Origin: Roseovarius arcticus
GTDB taxonomy: Bacteria > Pseudomonadota > Alphaproteobacteria > Rhodobacterales > Rhodobacteraceae
Direction: 5' to 3'
Length of the DNA: 64,000 bases
Assembly (NCBI RefSeq): GCF_006125015.1
Contig: NZ_SZZN01000001.1
Coordinates: forward strand, 1,364,001-1,428,000
In this document: positions 53,843 through 63,027 of the stretch, piece by piece
How the letters are laid out: each line of letters begins with the position of its first letter
Position numbering within the stretch: position 1 is the stretch's first letter
Position numbers and translations under genes: made by a program
The notes under the pieces: model-generated
Seen by the model: only the letters and a program-made list of their open reading frames with translations
Databases searched by the model: none
Told to the model about the DNA's origin: nothing

Positions 53843-54327
53843 TGGCTGACGAAATCAACTCCCTCGAAGATCTCGAAGCGATCACATCGGGCACCACGAA
53901 TGTTGAGGCCCTCGCACCGCGCGAGCCGGTCCGCGACGAATTAGGCCGCGCCTATGCGACAGGCAAGCGGAAGAACGCGATTGCCCGCGTCTGGATCAGG
54001 CCCGGGTCGGGCAAGGTCGTCGTCAACGGCAAGGAGCTGAACGTGTATTTCGCGCGTCCAGTTCTGCAGATGATCCTGCGCCAACCCTTCACCATTTCGG
54101 GTACCGAGGATCAGTTCGACGTGATGGCCACGGTCGTCGGCGGCGGCCTTTCTGGTCAGGCCGGCGCGGTCAAGCACGGTATTTCCAAGGCACTGCAGCT
54201 TTATGATCCCAGCCTTCGCGCCGGTCTAAAAGCAGCAGGTTTCCTGACCCGCGACAGCCGCGTTGTCGAGCGCAAGAAGTACGGTCGTGCCAAGGCGCGT
54301 AAGAGCTTCCAGTTCTCCAAGCGTTAA
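53842..54327 (+). CDS. rpsI: 30S ribosomal protein S9
   Basis: S9 reaches the P site with its C-terminal tail. The 161-residue product has an acidic N-terminal extension (about residues 1-35) seen in alphaproteobacteria. It then has [39 protein letters not shown] and the basic end [18 protein letters not shown] terminator follows 20 bases after the stop. Confidence 0.97.
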   Translation: MADEINSLEDLEAITSGTTNVEALAPREPVRDELGRAYATGKRKNAIARVWIRPGSGKVVVNGKELNVYFARPVLQMILRQPFTISGTEDQFDVMATVVGGGLSGQAGAVKHGISKALQLYDPSLRAGLKAAGFLTRDSRVVERKKYGRAKARKSFQFSKR

Positions 54328-54347
54328 GTTTGGCGGATACGTTTTGC

Positions 54348-54375
54348 AAAAGGGCCGCCTTCGGGTGGCCCTTTT
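54348..54375. terminator. Bidirectional terminator after rpsI
   Basis: AAAAGGGCC and GGCCCTTTT, extended by a CC/GG pair beside a one-base mismatch, enclose a TTCG loop. A and T runs on both sides let it serve rpsI and the convergent membrane-protein gene. Confidence 0.92.
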
Positions 54376-54410
54376 CGCGTTCAGATTAGGGTGTTGCCGC
54401 AAGTACCTGA

Positions 54411-54743
54411 TTAAGTGGCAAAATCAACTGTGCCAGTGAGCCACAAAAGCCAGATCGCAAGCGCCCAGTTGACGGCAAATCCGGCAAATACCACCAGTCG
54501 CGGCAGTCCATAAGGCCGGCCATCCGCCACCTTGCGGCTGCTCGACCATGCCACATACCCCAGTCCCGACGCGATCGAGATAGCGACCGTCGGCCCAAGT
54601 CCCACTTGGGCCGACTGGGCCATACTATATGTCAGTAGTTGATAACCCGCGCCGATTGCCAGAAACACCAGCGCTTGCCAACGATCCCGCATCACGAGAT
54701 AGCCCCCGAAAAAGAGCGCCGATAGCGCGGCTGTCATCGCCAT
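54411..54743 (-). CDS. Small four-helix membrane protein
   Basis: The 110-residue product is hydrophobic with about four predicted membrane helices (near residues 2-20, 24-42, 47-64 and 82-104). Short charged loops carry RDRWQ and SSRKVADGRPYG. I do not recognise a family. It is the last gene of a minus-strand run with a TetR regulator (15 bases upstream) and PPK2, so it may be controlled by that regulator. Confidence 0.72.
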   Translation of the reverse strand: MAMTAALSALFFGGYLVMRDRWQALVFLAIGAGYQLLTYSMAQSAQVGLGPTVAISIASGLGYVAWSSSRKVADGRPYGLPRLVVFAGFAVNWALAIWLLWLTGTVDFAT

Positions 54744-54758
54744 ATCTTATACCTCAGA

Positions 54759-55376
54759 TTACTCATCCTGCGCGATCAGGCCTAAACCTCGCAGGTAAAT
54801 TCCGATACCCGATTCCAGCAGATCCTCTGGTGCGAACGGGCTGGCGGCCCCCGGTGCGCCGCGCGCGAATAGCTCAACCACACCATGGCTCATCGCCCAG
54901 ATATGGGCAGAGAACATGGCCGCAGGCGGGCGTTTGCCCTCCGGGATATGCTCGCAGATGCGGCCTGCCGCCTCCTCTAGTACGCGGCGCGCGGCGAGGG
55001 CGGCAGCGGCCAGTTCGGGCGTTCGGTTGACCGATATACCGCTTTCGAACATCGCGATATAGTGGCCGGGATGGCGCCGGGCAAAGGCGAGGTAGGCGCG
55101 CCCAGTCGCCTCGAACGCCGCCAGCGCCGACGGCTGGCCGGATTGGTACGCATGCTCCATAAGCGCGCCAAACATCTCGTAGCCCTGCAGCGCCGCCTCG
55201 GCGATGAGGTCCTCGCGGCCCGCAAAGTGGCGATAGACCGCGGCTGGCGTGACGCCCGCACGACTTGCCGCTTCGGACAGCGTGAATCCTGCAGGCCCCT
55301 TCGCCTCTATCAGGGCAAGCGCGGACTCCACCAATGCCTGGCGCAGATTGCCGTGATGATACCCGCGTTTAACCAT
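54759..55376 (-). CDS. TetR/AcrR-family regulator
   Basis: This 205-residue repressor-type protein has an N-terminal helix-turn-helix: [47 protein letters not shown], residues 12-58. A helical ligand-binding domain follows. The ATG at 55376 overlaps the end of ppk2 by 8 bases, so the genes are co-transcribed. A longer frame into ppk2 is discarded because [13 protein letters not shown] is the usual opening of this subgroup. The ligand is unknown. Confidence 0.88.
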   Translation of the reverse strand: MVKRGYHHGNLRQALVESALALIEAKGPAGFTLSEAASRAGVTPAAVYRHFAGREDLIAEAALQGYEMFGALMEHAYQSGQPSALAAFEATGRAYLAFARRHPGHYIAMFESGISVNRTPELAAAALAARRVLEEAAGRICEHIPEGKRPPAAMFSAHIWAMSHGVVELFARGAPGAASPFAPEDLLESGIGIYLRGLGLIAQDE

Positions 55377-56265
55377 TCGTAGCCTGGCTTGCAGATGCAT
55401 CCACCCAAAGGTCCGGCCCGCCGCTGATCGCAGGATCGGACGGACCGATGGCACCTGCATCTTTGCCGTCATAGGGCACGGCGTTCAGGATACTCTGGAT
55501 AGCAGCAAGGCGTGCGCGCCGCTTGTCGTCTGACCGGATAACCGTCCACGGCGCATGCCGCGTATGGGTACGGTCTAGCGTCTCGCGAATCGCGACCGAA
55601 TAATCATCCCACTTTTTTAGCCCTTCGACGTCGATCCAGCTTAATTTCCAATGCTTTAGCGGATCGCCCTCGCGGCTGAGAAAACGTCTTAGTTGCTCGG
55701 CCCGGCCGACATTTAGCCAAAATTTGATCAGGATAATTCCATCCTGGGTCAACATGCGCTCGAACGCGGGCGCCTGCTCAAAGAAAAGCGCCCGATCGGC
55801 GTCGGTGCAAAAGCCAAAGACATGCTCGACCACTCCGCGATTATACCAACTACGGTCGAAACACACGATTTCGCCGGCGGCAGGAAGATGGGCGGTGTAG
55901 CGCTGAAAATACCATTGGGTTGCCTCGGTGTCTGATGGCTTGGGGAGGGCAACGACCCGCGCGCCGCGCGGATTAAGATTCTCTCGCACCCTCTTGATTG
56001 TGCCGCCTTTCCCGCCGGCGTCGCGCCCTTCGAATATAATTGCGATACGCGCGCCAGACGCCTTGGCCCACGCTTGCATTCGGACCAGCTCAATCTGCAA
56101 CATGTGCAGGTGCGCTTCGTACTCCTTGCGTTTCATTCGCGATGAATACGGGTGGTCCGGCTCAATAATTTCGTCCTTGCTGGCTGCGCGGATAGCCTCG
56201 CGGATGTGCGCCGGCGCGCCATGTTGGAAATACGCGCTGATCGCGCCGTCAAAAGGCAATGTCAT
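55369..56265 (-). CDS. ppk2: Polyphosphate kinase 2
   Basis: PPK2 transfers phosphate between polyphosphate and nucleotides. The 298-residue single-domain product has Walker [16 protein letters not shown] from residue 78, the Walker [17 protein letters not shown] motif and the lid segment [13 protein letters not shown]. It is of the class I type (one domain, about 300 residues); whether it favours GDP or ADP is not clear. AGGAGAT precedes ATG 56265. It overlaps the TetR gene downstream. Confidence 0.92.
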   Translation of the reverse strand: MTLPFDGAISAYFQHGAPAHIREAIRAASKDEIIEPDHPYSSRMKRKEYEAHLHMLQIELVRMQAWAKASGARIAIIFEGRDAGGKGGTIKRVRENLNPRGARVVALPKPSDTEATQWYFQRYTAHLPAAGEIVCFDRSWYNRGVVEHVFGFCTDADRALFFEQAPAFERMLTQDGIILIKFWLNVGRAEQLRRFLSREGDPLKHWKLSWIDVEGLKKWDDYSVAIRETLDRTHTRHAPWTVIRSDDKRRARLAAIQSILNAVPYDGKDAGAIGPSDPAISGGPDLWVDASASQATNG

Positions 56266-56325
56266 CGTATATATCTCCTGTCCGGGGAATAGTATGGGGC
56301 GCAGCGGTGCAGGGTGCAACGGGCG

Positions 56326-57261
56326 CTAAAGGCCCGCGCGTCTCGCAGCCCGGTCGATGGCGGCGATCACCTCGTCCGCGGCCACGTGCTGTACCATATG
56401 GCCAATACCGGGAAGGCGGGTGAGGGTCGCACCGCGAATTTGGCGCACCAGCTTTTCCGAGTGTATCTCTAACCCGACGGTCGTATCGGCGGTGCCATGC
56501 AAAATTTCAGTGGGCGCGGTAATCTGGCCATAGAGCGGCACAAGATCCTCAATCTCGCCCAGTAGGTTAGCGCGCTGATCGGCATTTGCGCGCAAGGATA
56601 TGCGGCGCAGCGTCAGGGGCGCGCCGATGAAGTCCGAATACCCTTCTGGCGCCTCCTGCGGCGCGAACACGGCCTCGACCGACGATTTTACCACCGATTG
56701 CGGGACGAACGCGGTAAGCGGCGGCACGATCAGCGCCTGTCCCCAAGCCGAGGACGTCACGTCGTAAAACCAGCCCAGCCCGGTGTCCCATGGGTTCGAC
56801 GCCGCCGCCACGGGAATCAGTGCGGCCACGTCATCTGGATATTGGGCGGCCCATGCAAGGGCGACGGCGCCGCCATAGCTTTGCCCCATGAGAATCGGCC
56901 GGTCTGCGCCCAGCTGCCGTGCGGCGGCGCGCAAAAGCGTGGCCTGCTGCATTAAGGTCGCACCGGTGCTGTTCAGCCGCTCAGTATAGCCCAATCCGGG
57001 GCGGTCGAATACGATCACGCGGTAGCGCTCCGCGAGGCGCGGCGCGAGTGAGAATGTCATGTCGCGCGTGTTGCCGCTGGCGCCGTGGATAAGGACCAAA
57101 TCGGGGCCGGCGCCCATGACGACCGCATGAACCTGCGTGCCATCCACGTCCAGAATTTGCCCTTCGGGGGGAAATTCCTGCACTGCGCGCCTCTCTCGAA
57201 CTGCCGCTGTCACCTGAACCGCGGCAATGAACAGCGCGATAGAAAGGCCGAAAAGTATCAT
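56326..57261 (-). CDS. Alpha/beta hydrolase, membrane-anchored
   Basis: The 311-residue product has one N-terminal membrane segment (MILFGLSIALFIAAVQV). The alpha/beta hydrolase fold follows: VLIHGASGNTRD (oxyanion region), MGQSYGGAVALAWAAQ with the nucleophile Ser, and LHGTADTTVG with Asp. The C-terminal His is in LPGIGHMVQH. The triad is complete. The substrate cannot be told; it could be an esterase or epoxide hydrolase-like enzyme. I start at ATG 57261; a longer frame overlaps metA. It follows metA by 16 bases on the same strand. Confidence 0.82.
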   Translation of the reverse strand: MILFGLSIALFIAAVQVTAAVRERRAVQEFPPEGQILDVDGTQVHAVVMGAGPDLVLIHGASGNTRDMTFSLAPRLAERYRVIVFDRPGLGYTERLNSTGATLMQQATLLRAAARQLGADRPILMGQSYGGAVALAWAAQYPDDVAALIPVAAASNPWDTGLGWFYDVTSSAWGQALIVPPLTAFVPQSVVKSSVEAVFAPQEAPEGYSDFIGAPLTLRRISLRANADQRANLLGEIEDLVPLYGQITAPTEILHGTADTTVGLEIHSEKLVRQIRGATLTRLPGIGHMVQHVAADEVIAAIDRAARRAGL

Positions 57262-57277
57262 AGCCTTGCGCACCTTT

Positions 57278-58201
57278 TCATATCCCAATCGCGGCGATAT
57301 CATAAGGGACAGTCTGATAGATCTGGCTGATCCAGTTGCCGTAAAGTAGATGCGCGTGGCTGCGCCAACGGTTGCGCGGCGCAACTGATGGATTGTCGCC
57401 GGGATAGTAGTTGCACGGCACGTTAATCGGGGTGCCAGCAGCGGCGTCGCGGTCATATTCCTGCTTCAGCGTATCGCTGTCATACTCAAAATGGTTAAAG
57501 ACATAGAGTGCGCGATGCGCCGCATCCTCGACCAGACAAGGCCCTACCTCGCTTGAGTGCAGCAGGGTGGTCAGGCCGGGCGCCGCGTCGATTTCAGCTT
57601 GGCGCATTTCGGTCCAGCGACTGACGGGGATCACCAGATCGTCGGAGAATCCGCGCAAGTAAGGCGAGGCGGGTTGCATGTTTTCATGGCGAAAGCAGCC
57701 GAAAGCCTTGGCGTCCAGCATGTGTTTTTGGACGCCGTGCAGGTGATTTATCATCGCCATGCCGCCCCAGCACACACCAAAGGTCGAGTGGACATGGCTT
57801 TGCGTCCAATCGAACACGCGGCGAAGCTCGTCCCAATAAGTGACATCGGCGAACTCCAGATGCTCGATGGGCGCGCCGGTGATGATAAGGCCGTCAAACT
57901 TCTCGCCCGTGGCGGCCACTTCGGCAAAAGAGCGATAGAAGCTCTCCATATGATCGGCGGCGGTATTGCGCGCCTGATGCTCGCTCATGCGGATGAGGCT
58001 CAGCTCAATCTGAAGGGGGGTCGCGCCGATCAGCCGGGCAAACTGGTTTTCAGTCTGGATCTTTTTCGGCATCAGATTCAACAGGCCGATGCGCAGCGGG
58101 CGAATATCCTGCGTGGCTGCCTGATCCTCGTCCATAACCATGACGCCCTCGCGCGTGAGCACGTCGTAGGCGGGCAGGTTCGAGGGGATCTTGATAGGCA
58201 T
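57278..58201 (-). CDS. metA: Homoserine O-acyltransferase MetA, predicted acetyl-specific
   Basis: MetA activates homoserine for methionine synthesis. The 307-residue product has the catalytic Cys 144 in [10 protein letters not shown] and the His 237/Glu 239 pair in NHFEYD. The loop [10 protein letters not shown] carries Glu 113 where E. coli MetA has Gly 111. In the Bacillus enzyme that Glu gives acetyl-CoA specificity. I therefore predict O-acetylhomoserine as product. Only 29 bases separate it from the upstream P-loop gene, so no SAM riboswitch fits in front. Confidence 0.93.
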   Translation of the reverse strand: MPIKIPSNLPAYDVLTREGVMVMDEDQAATQDIRPLRIGLLNLMPKKIQTENQFARLIGATPLQIELSLIRMSEHQARNTAADHMESFYRSFAEVAATGEKFDGLIITGAPIEHLEFADVTYWDELRRVFDWTQSHVHSTFGVCWGGMAMINHLHGVQKHMLDAKAFGCFRHENMQPASPYLRGFSDDLVIPVSRWTEMRQAEIDAAPGLTTLLHSSEVGPCLVEDAAHRALYVFNHFEYDSDTLKQEYDRDAAAGTPINVPCNYYPGDNPSVAPRNRWRSHAHLLYGNWISQIYQTVPYDIAAIGI

Positions 58202-58230
58202 GGGGCAGGGTCCGGATGTTTGGGAAAATC

Positions 58231-59103
58231 TTAGATAGGCGTTTGAGTGCGCCTCTCAATGGCATCGGCGATCACATCATTAAAACTGGCGGAATCATTG
58301 ACGCGCTCGACATCTGCGGGGGTTAGTGTGACGCCCCATGAGGCCATCGCTTCATACCGCGGTTTGCGATGCGCGAGCGCGCGGGCATAAGTCCAGCGGA
58401 TGAAGCTATCAGGATCAACATCGGCCTCTTCCATGTTGTTATCGCGTAAGTAATCGCTCCACGCTGTGACCAGAAACTCAGGCAGATATGCCATCGGCTT
58501 GGGCGCGCGATCAAAGCGGCGGATCAGCTCTGCGGTGTGGGCCTCGCTACCCTCAAGCCGGACCAGCAGGCAGTGCTGCGACAGTTCTGTCAAAAGCGGA
58601 TCGTTCGGATCGGTCCCATCGGCCCATTCGCAGATCGACCCGCCCGTGTCGCAGATAAAGTGCGGATACCCATAGAGGCGTGCAGCGCGTTCGATGAAAT
58701 ATCCTGTATCGTTCAGCGCCGCGATTTCGGCCCGGCGAAACTGTTCCTGCCGGGTGCGGTATTCAGCTATTGGCATACCGCCCTTGGCAACTGACCCTGG
58801 CTTGCCCAGATAGGTCGAGACGGGGGCGAGGTTATCAAATGTGATATTTGAGCCGATATAAATCGAGTCGGACAAGAGCAGATCGCGTAGGAACGGCACC
58901 TGCATCGCGTGCGCTTTGGCGTTGTCGGCGATCAACTCGCCCATGTGTCGCGTGCCGATGCGGTAGTCGATTGAGTAATGAAACCAGTCGCCAGCCTCGC
59001 GCAGCATATTCGACAGATGTGTCTTGCCCAGCCCAGACATGCCGTAGAAGAGCACGTGTTTCCGCGGCGCGTTGCGCCAGCTTTCAGCGTCGGGATATAG
59101 CAT
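58231..59103 (-). CDS. Uncharacterised P-loop NTPase
   Basis: The 290-residue product has a Walker [11 protein letters not shown] at residues 21-30 directly after a short lead ([10 protein letters not shown]). That resembles nucleotide or small-molecule kinases more than AAA proteins. Conserved-looking segments include [35 protein letters not shown] and [12 protein letters not shown]. No helicase or transporter motifs are seen. It lies on the same strand as metA, 29 bases upstream, and downstream of guaA. I do not know its function; a link to metA or GMP supply is only suggested by position. ATG 59103 has AAAGG at 11-15 bases. Confidence 0.72.
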   Translation of the reverse strand: MLYPDAESWRNAPRKHVLFYGMSGLGKTHLSNMLREAGDWFHYSIDYRIGTRHMGELIADNAKAHAMQVPFLRDLLLSDSIYIGSNITFDNLAPVSTYLGKPGSVAKGGMPIAEYRTRQEQFRRAEIAALNDTGYFIERAARLYGYPHFICDTGGSICEWADGTDPNDPLLTELSQHCLLVRLEGSEAHTAELIRRFDRAPKPMAYLPEFLVTAWSDYLRDNNMEEADVDPDSFIRWTYARALAHRKPRYEAMASWGVTLTPADVERVNDSASFNDVIADAIERRTQTPI

Positions 59104-59171
59104 TGTGCGGCCTTTGGGATGTTTCACCCCGATGCCTAGCCAGCGGGGCGCACGGCGTCAAACGCTAACGC

Positions 59172-60734
59172 CTATTCCCATTCGATGGTACCGGGCGGCT
59201 TGGACGTGATGTCGTAGGTCACGCGGTTGATGCCACGCACCTCATTGATGATGCGCGTCGCCGTTTCGCCCAGAAAATCATGGGTGAAGGGGTAGTAGTC
59301 GGCGGTCATGCCGTCGACGGACGTCACCGCACGCAGGGCACAGGCGAAATCGTAGGTCCGGCTATCGCCCATGACGCCCACGGTGCGTACTGGCAGGATC
59401 GCGACAAACGCCTGCCAAATCTCGTCATATAGGCCATGTTTGCGGATCTGGTCGATATAGACGGCATCAGCCTTGCGCAGGATGTCCAGCTTCTCGCGGG
59501 TAATTTCGCCGGGGCAGCGGATGGCAAGGCCGGGACCGGGAAAGGGATGGCGCCCGATAAAGCTGGCGGGCAGCCCCAACTCCATGCCGAGGGCCCGCAC
59601 CTCGTCCTTGAACAGCTCGCGCAAAGGCTCGATCAGTTTGAGGCCCATCTTTTCGGGCAGGCCGCCGACATTGTGGTGCGATTTGATCGTCACCGAGGGA
59701 CCGCCAGAGAAGCTGACAGATTCGATAACATCAGGGTAAAGCGTGCCTTGGGCCAAGAATTCGGCGCCGTCGATGCCGTTTGCGTATTTCTGGAACACAT
59801 CGATAAAAAGGCGGCCGATTATTTTTCTTTTGGTTTCAGGGTCGCTTACGCCATCAAGCTCACCTAAAAATAGGTCTGCCTCATCTGCGTGAATCAATGG
59901 GATGTTATAGTGATCGCGGAACATGGTGACGACTTCATCGGCCTCGCCCTGTCGCAGAAGGCCGTGATCGACGAAAACGCAGGTTAGTTGATCGCCGATC
60001 GCCTCGTGAATGAGAACAGCCGCGACAGAGCTATCGACGCCGCCTGATAGTCCGCAAATCACCTGTTTATCGCCGACCTGCTCGCGAATTTGGCGAACGG
60101 CCTCTTCTCGGTAGGCGGCCATGGTCCAGTCGCCAGTAAACCCGGCGTCCTGGATGAAGTTCTGATAGAGCGTCTTGCCATTCGGGGTGTGGTGCACCTC
60201 GGGATGGAATTGGACGGCGTAAAACCTGCGTTCCAGATCGGCGGTGACCGCAAAGGGCGCGCCGGGCGAGGTGCCGTAAATCTCAAAGCCGGGCGCGATG
60301 GCAGCAACGTGGTCGCCATGGCTCATCCAGACCTGTTCGCGCTCTTCCAGAAACCAACCTTTGAGCAGGTCGATACGCTCGGCTGTCGGCGTGACATAAG
60401 CGCGGCCAAACTCGGCAGTTCCGTCACCGCGCTCAACGCGGCCACCCAGCATATGCATCATGACCTGCTGGCCGTAGCAGATGCCAAGTACGGGAACGCC
60501 CATCTCGAATACCGACTTCGGGGGGCGGGGCGATCCTTCGTCGATAACGCTGGCCGGGCCACCTGACAGGATGATGGCGCGCGGGGCCATTTCCGCCAGA
60601 AAGGCATCGGTAACCTTCTGGAATGGATGGATTTCGCAATAGACGTCCAACTCTCGCAGGCGGCGCGCGATAAGCTGCGTCACCTGAGAGCCGAAGTCGA
60701 TGATAAGAAGGGGTTCGTGGTGTGTCTCTGTCAT
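59172..60734 (-). CDS. guaA: GMP synthase (glutamine-hydrolysing)
   Basis: GuaA converts XMP to GMP. The 520-residue product has an N-terminal class I amidotransferase with Cys in [11 protein letters not shown] and the His-Glu pair in [10 protein letters not shown]. The PP-loop ATP pyrophosphatase [12 protein letters not shown] follows near residue 228, then the C-terminal dimerisation domain ending KPPGTIEWE. All catalytic residues are present. Confidence 0.97.
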   Translation of the reverse strand: MTETHHEPLLIIDFGSQVTQLIARRLRELDVYCEIHPFQKVTDAFLAEMAPRAIILSGGPASVIDEGSPRPPKSVFEMGVPVLGICYGQQVMMHMLGGRVERGDGTAEFGRAYVTPTAERIDLLKGWFLEEREQVWMSHGDHVAAIAPGFEIYGTSPGAPFAVTADLERRFYAVQFHPEVHHTPNGKTLYQNFIQDAGFTGDWTMAAYREEAVRQIREQVGDKQVICGLSGGVDSSVAAVLIHEAIGDQLTCVFVDHGLLRQGEADEVVTMFRDHYNIPLIHADEADLFLGELDGVSDPETKRKIIGRLFIDVFQKYANGIDGAEFLAQGTLYPDVIESVSFSGGPSVTIKSHHNVGGLPEKMGLKLIEPLRELFKDEVRALGMELGLPASFIGRHPFPGPGLAIRCPGEITREKLDILRKADAVYIDQIRKHGLYDEIWQAFVAILPVRTVGVMGDSRTYDFACALRAVTSVDGMTADYYPFTHDFLGETATRIINEVRGINRVTYDITSKPPGTIEWE

Positions 60735-60858
60735 GGCGCCCTAGTAGGACGGACCGCGCTTTTGCGCAAGAGGGGCGCGCGTGTCGCTTTCCCCCCACAA
60801 GTGGCGCAATTTAGCCCCGCCGGGCGTAGGCGCTGGGATATTGAGGGTGCAGAAATCG

Positions 60859-60874
60859 GCCCCCAACCGGGGGC
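60859..60874. repeat. Hairpin in the leader of the MttB-family gene
   Basis: GCCCCC-AACC-GGGGGC lies 27 bases before the ATG of the MttB-family gene. It has no T-run. It could slow or shield translation initiation, or be chance in GC-rich sequence. Confidence 0.4.
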
Positions 60875-60900
60875 GGCAAGGCATTAAAGAGGGGCACATC

Positions 60901-62445
60901 ATGGCAGAAGCATCAGCTGGTAGGCGCGCGCGTGGGGGCGGAGGCGCCGCCCGCCGCGCCGAGCGGACTGCAGTCAGCGTCGAGACCGCCAAGTATATCG
61001 AACGCAACATCCCCGTCTATGACCTGCTAAGCGAGGAAGCGCTGGAGATTATCGAGACGAACGCCGAGACGGTTCTGGCCGAAATTGGCGTCAACGTGGT
61101 CGATAACCCCGCCGCGCTAGAGCGCTGGCGCGAGGCTGGCGCCGAGATCGACGGCGAGCGCGTGCGCATCCCCCGCGGGTTGGCCCGCAAACTATGCGCG
61201 ACCGCGCCCAGCCGCTACACCCAGCACGCCCGCAACCCCGAACGTAGCGTCGAGATCGGTGGCAAAACCCTCGTGACTGCGCCGGTCTACGGCCCTCCCT
61301 TCGTCCGCGATATGGAGGGCGGACGCCGCTATGCCACGATGGACGATTTCCGCAAATTCGTGAAGCTGGGCTATATGTCCAAATGGCTGCATATGTCGGG
61401 CGGCACCGTCTGCGAGCCGACGGATATCCCCGTGAATAAACGCCATCTGGACATGCTCTATGCCCACATGACCCTGTCGGACAAGCCGTTCATGGGGTCG
61501 GTCACCGACCCCAGCCGCGCACAGGACAGCGTCGATATGTGCGGCATCCTCTTTGGCGAGAAGTTCGTGCAGGAAAATACGGTGATGACGTCGCTGATTA
61601 ACGTCAACTCGCCGCTGACGTTTGATGACGTGATGATGGGCGCGCTAGAGGTTTATGCCGCGAACAATCAGGCGTGCATCATTTCGCCCTTTATCGTGGG
61701 CGGTGCCATGGCGCCTGTATCAGTCATCGGCACGCTGACCCAGGTTCTGGCCGAGGTTATGGCGGGCGTCGCCTATAGCCAGCTAATCCGCCCCGGCGCG
61801 CCGGTAATCTTTGGCGCGTTTGTGACGTCGATCGATATGAACTCGGGCGCGCCCACATTCGGGACGCCAGAGGCCACCAATATCCTATACGGCGCGGGGC
61901 AGCTTGCCCGGCGGATGAACCTGCCGTTCCGATCAGGCGGCGCGCTCTGCGCCTCTAAGCTGCCCGATGCGCAGGCCGCCTACGAATCAGCGCACACACT
62001 GAACGCGGTTCTGCTGGGCGGCGTGAACTTCATGCTGCACAGTTGTGGTTGGCTGGAGGGCGGGCTTGTCTCCAGCTTTGAGAAATTTGTGATCGACGCC
62101 GACCAGCTGGGTGTGCTGCATCATCTGGCGCGCGGCGTGGAGCATGACGAAAACGGCCAAGCCATGGACGCCATCCGCGAGGTCGGCCCGGGCGGGCATT
62201 ACCTTGGTTGCGCCCACACACAAGCCAATTTCAAGACCGCGTTCTGGCGCACCGAACTGCTGGATTACAAGCCGTTCGAGACGTGGGACGAGGAGGGCGC
62301 GCGCGATACGATGACGCTGGCCAATCTTCGAATGCACCGGATGCTGGACACCTACCAGCGCCCCGCTCTGGATCAGGGCATCACAGAGGCGCTGGACGAG
62401 TATATCGCGAAAAAGAAGGCGTCGATGCCCGACGCCTTCATGTAA
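60901..62445 (+). CDS. MttB-family methyltransferase (non-pyrrolysine)
   Basis: The 514-residue product belongs to the trimethylamine methyltransferase MttB family. Members demethylate quaternary or tertiary amines, passing the methyl group to a corrinoid protein. It has the family's TIM-barrel motifs GVNVVDNPAALERW, AGATPF-like SGGTVCEPTD, GGAMAPVSVIGTLTQ and LPFRSGGALCASKLPD. No in-frame TAG interrupts it, so it is not a pyrrolysine enzyme. Homologues of this type act on betaines, but the substrate here is unknown. The start follows GAGGGG. The first 20 residues are Arg/Gly/Ala-rich. No corrinoid protein or reductive activase lies in the window. Confidence 0.85.
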   Translation: MAEASAGRRARGGGGAARRAERTAVSVETAKYIERNIPVYDLLSEEALEIIETNAETVLAEIGVNVVDNPAALERWREAGAEIDGERVRIPRGLARKLCATAPSRYTQHARNPERSVEIGGKTLVTAPVYGPPFVRDMEGGRRYATMDDFRKFVKLGYMSKWLHMSGGTVCEPTDIPVNKRHLDMLYAHMTLSDKPFMGSVTDPSRAQDSVDMCGILFGEKFVQENTVMTSLINVNSPLTFDDVMMGALEVYAANNQACIISPFIVGGAMAPVSVIGTLTQVLAEVMAGVAYSQLIRPGAPVIFGAFVTSIDMNSGAPTFGTPEATNILYGAGQLARRMNLPFRSGGALCASKLPDAQAAYESAHTLNAVLLGGVNFMLHSCGWLEGGLVSSFEKFVIDADQLGVLHHLARGVEHDENGQAMDAIREVGPGGHYLGCAHTQANFKTAFWRTELLDYKPFETWDEEGARDTMTLANLRMHRMLDTYQRPALDQGITEALDEYIAKKKASMPDAFM

Positions 62446-62456
62446 ATACCCAAGAC

Positions 62457-62488
62457 CCCACGCGGCCCTTATTTCTAGGCCGCGTGGG
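62457..62488. terminator. Perfect 11-base inverted repeat between convergent genes
   Basis: CCCACGCGGCC and GGCCGCGTGGG flank a 10-base loop that contains the stop codon of the DUF6477 gene. It lies 11 bases after the MttB-family stop. There is no long T-run; it is probably a shared terminator or transcript-end stabiliser. Confidence 0.65.
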
Positions 62489-62765
62489 CCATGCGCAGGA
62501 TCTGCGCCTCGCCCATCATGGCGATCAGAATATCAACGTGCTTTGCTGCAGAATATCGCGTGCGATCACTGTGACGCTGCTGGTTCAGCGTATCTTCCAT
62601 TTCTGCCAAACGGGCCAGCGCGGCGGCGCTGCGCGGTAGCGCGCCGTATCCTAAATGGCGGCGCAGATGCGCGTCGCGCCTGTATTCGGCGGCGCCAATG
62701 CGCGCGGCACGGATCAAAAGGCGCGGACGGCGCAGGCTATCGAGGGCTTTGAGGATTTCAGGCAT
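62475..62765 (-). CDS. DUF6477 family protein
   Basis: The 96-residue product is basic and helical, with RRPRLLIRAARIGAAEYRRDAHLRR and LARLAEMEDTLNQQRHSDRTRYSAAKHVDILIAMM. It fits DUF6477, a family I know mainly from Rhodobacterales and of unknown function. It is divergent from the DUF6456 gene across a 262-base gap that carries two DnaA boxes. Its last codons lie inside the hairpin at 62457-62488. Confidence 0.72.
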   Translation of the reverse strand: MPEILKALDSLRRPRLLIRAARIGAAEYRRDAHLRRHLGYGALPRSAAALARLAEMEDTLNQQRHSDRTRYSAAKHVDILIAMMGEAQILRMAHAA

Positions 62766-62945
62766 CTTTGGTCTCCAATCTGAATTGCGACCTTTTCATG
62801 GCACAACTATGGCGGGTGTTGCGCAAAGCGGCGATCCATCGCTCGCACCTGTTTCTCTTTGTTTACACCTTGGAAACCATTGTTGCCAAACCGTTTACAA
62901 TTAACGAACCGGTAACTTTTTCTCGCATAGGTTGCATGCCAAAGA

Positions 62946-62966
62946 CGTGGATAAGTCTGTGGATAA
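62946..62966. promoter_or_regulatory. Tandem DnaA boxes
   Basis: CGTGGATAA (62946-62954) and TGTGGATAA (62958-62966) are a one-mismatch and a perfect copy of the DnaA box, in the same orientation with three bases between. An AT-rich tract lies just upstream (62860-62930), with TTAA-CGAACCG-GTAA (62901-62915), one base off the CtrA consensus. The gap between the DUF6477 and DUF6456 genes holds both. Confidence 0.65.
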
Positions 62967-63027
62967 GCAGCGGCGAAGGGGCAACGACCCCAAATGGGAA
63001 CGCCGCGAAAAGGCTAAAAGAAGGGTA

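Noticed and set aside
58202..58230. SAM-II type riboswitch in front of metA
   Set aside because: Only 29 bases separate metA from the gene upstream, too few for any SAM riboswitch.
60901..62445. Pyrrolysine codon in the MttB-family gene
   Set aside because: The frame is uninterrupted to its TAA stop; no internal in-frame TAG exists, so it is a non-pyrrolysine member.
62860..62970. Chromosomal replication origin
   Set aside because: There are only two DnaA boxes and one weak CtrA-like site, with none of the usual origin neighbours visible. A DnaA-responsive promoter is the simpler reading.
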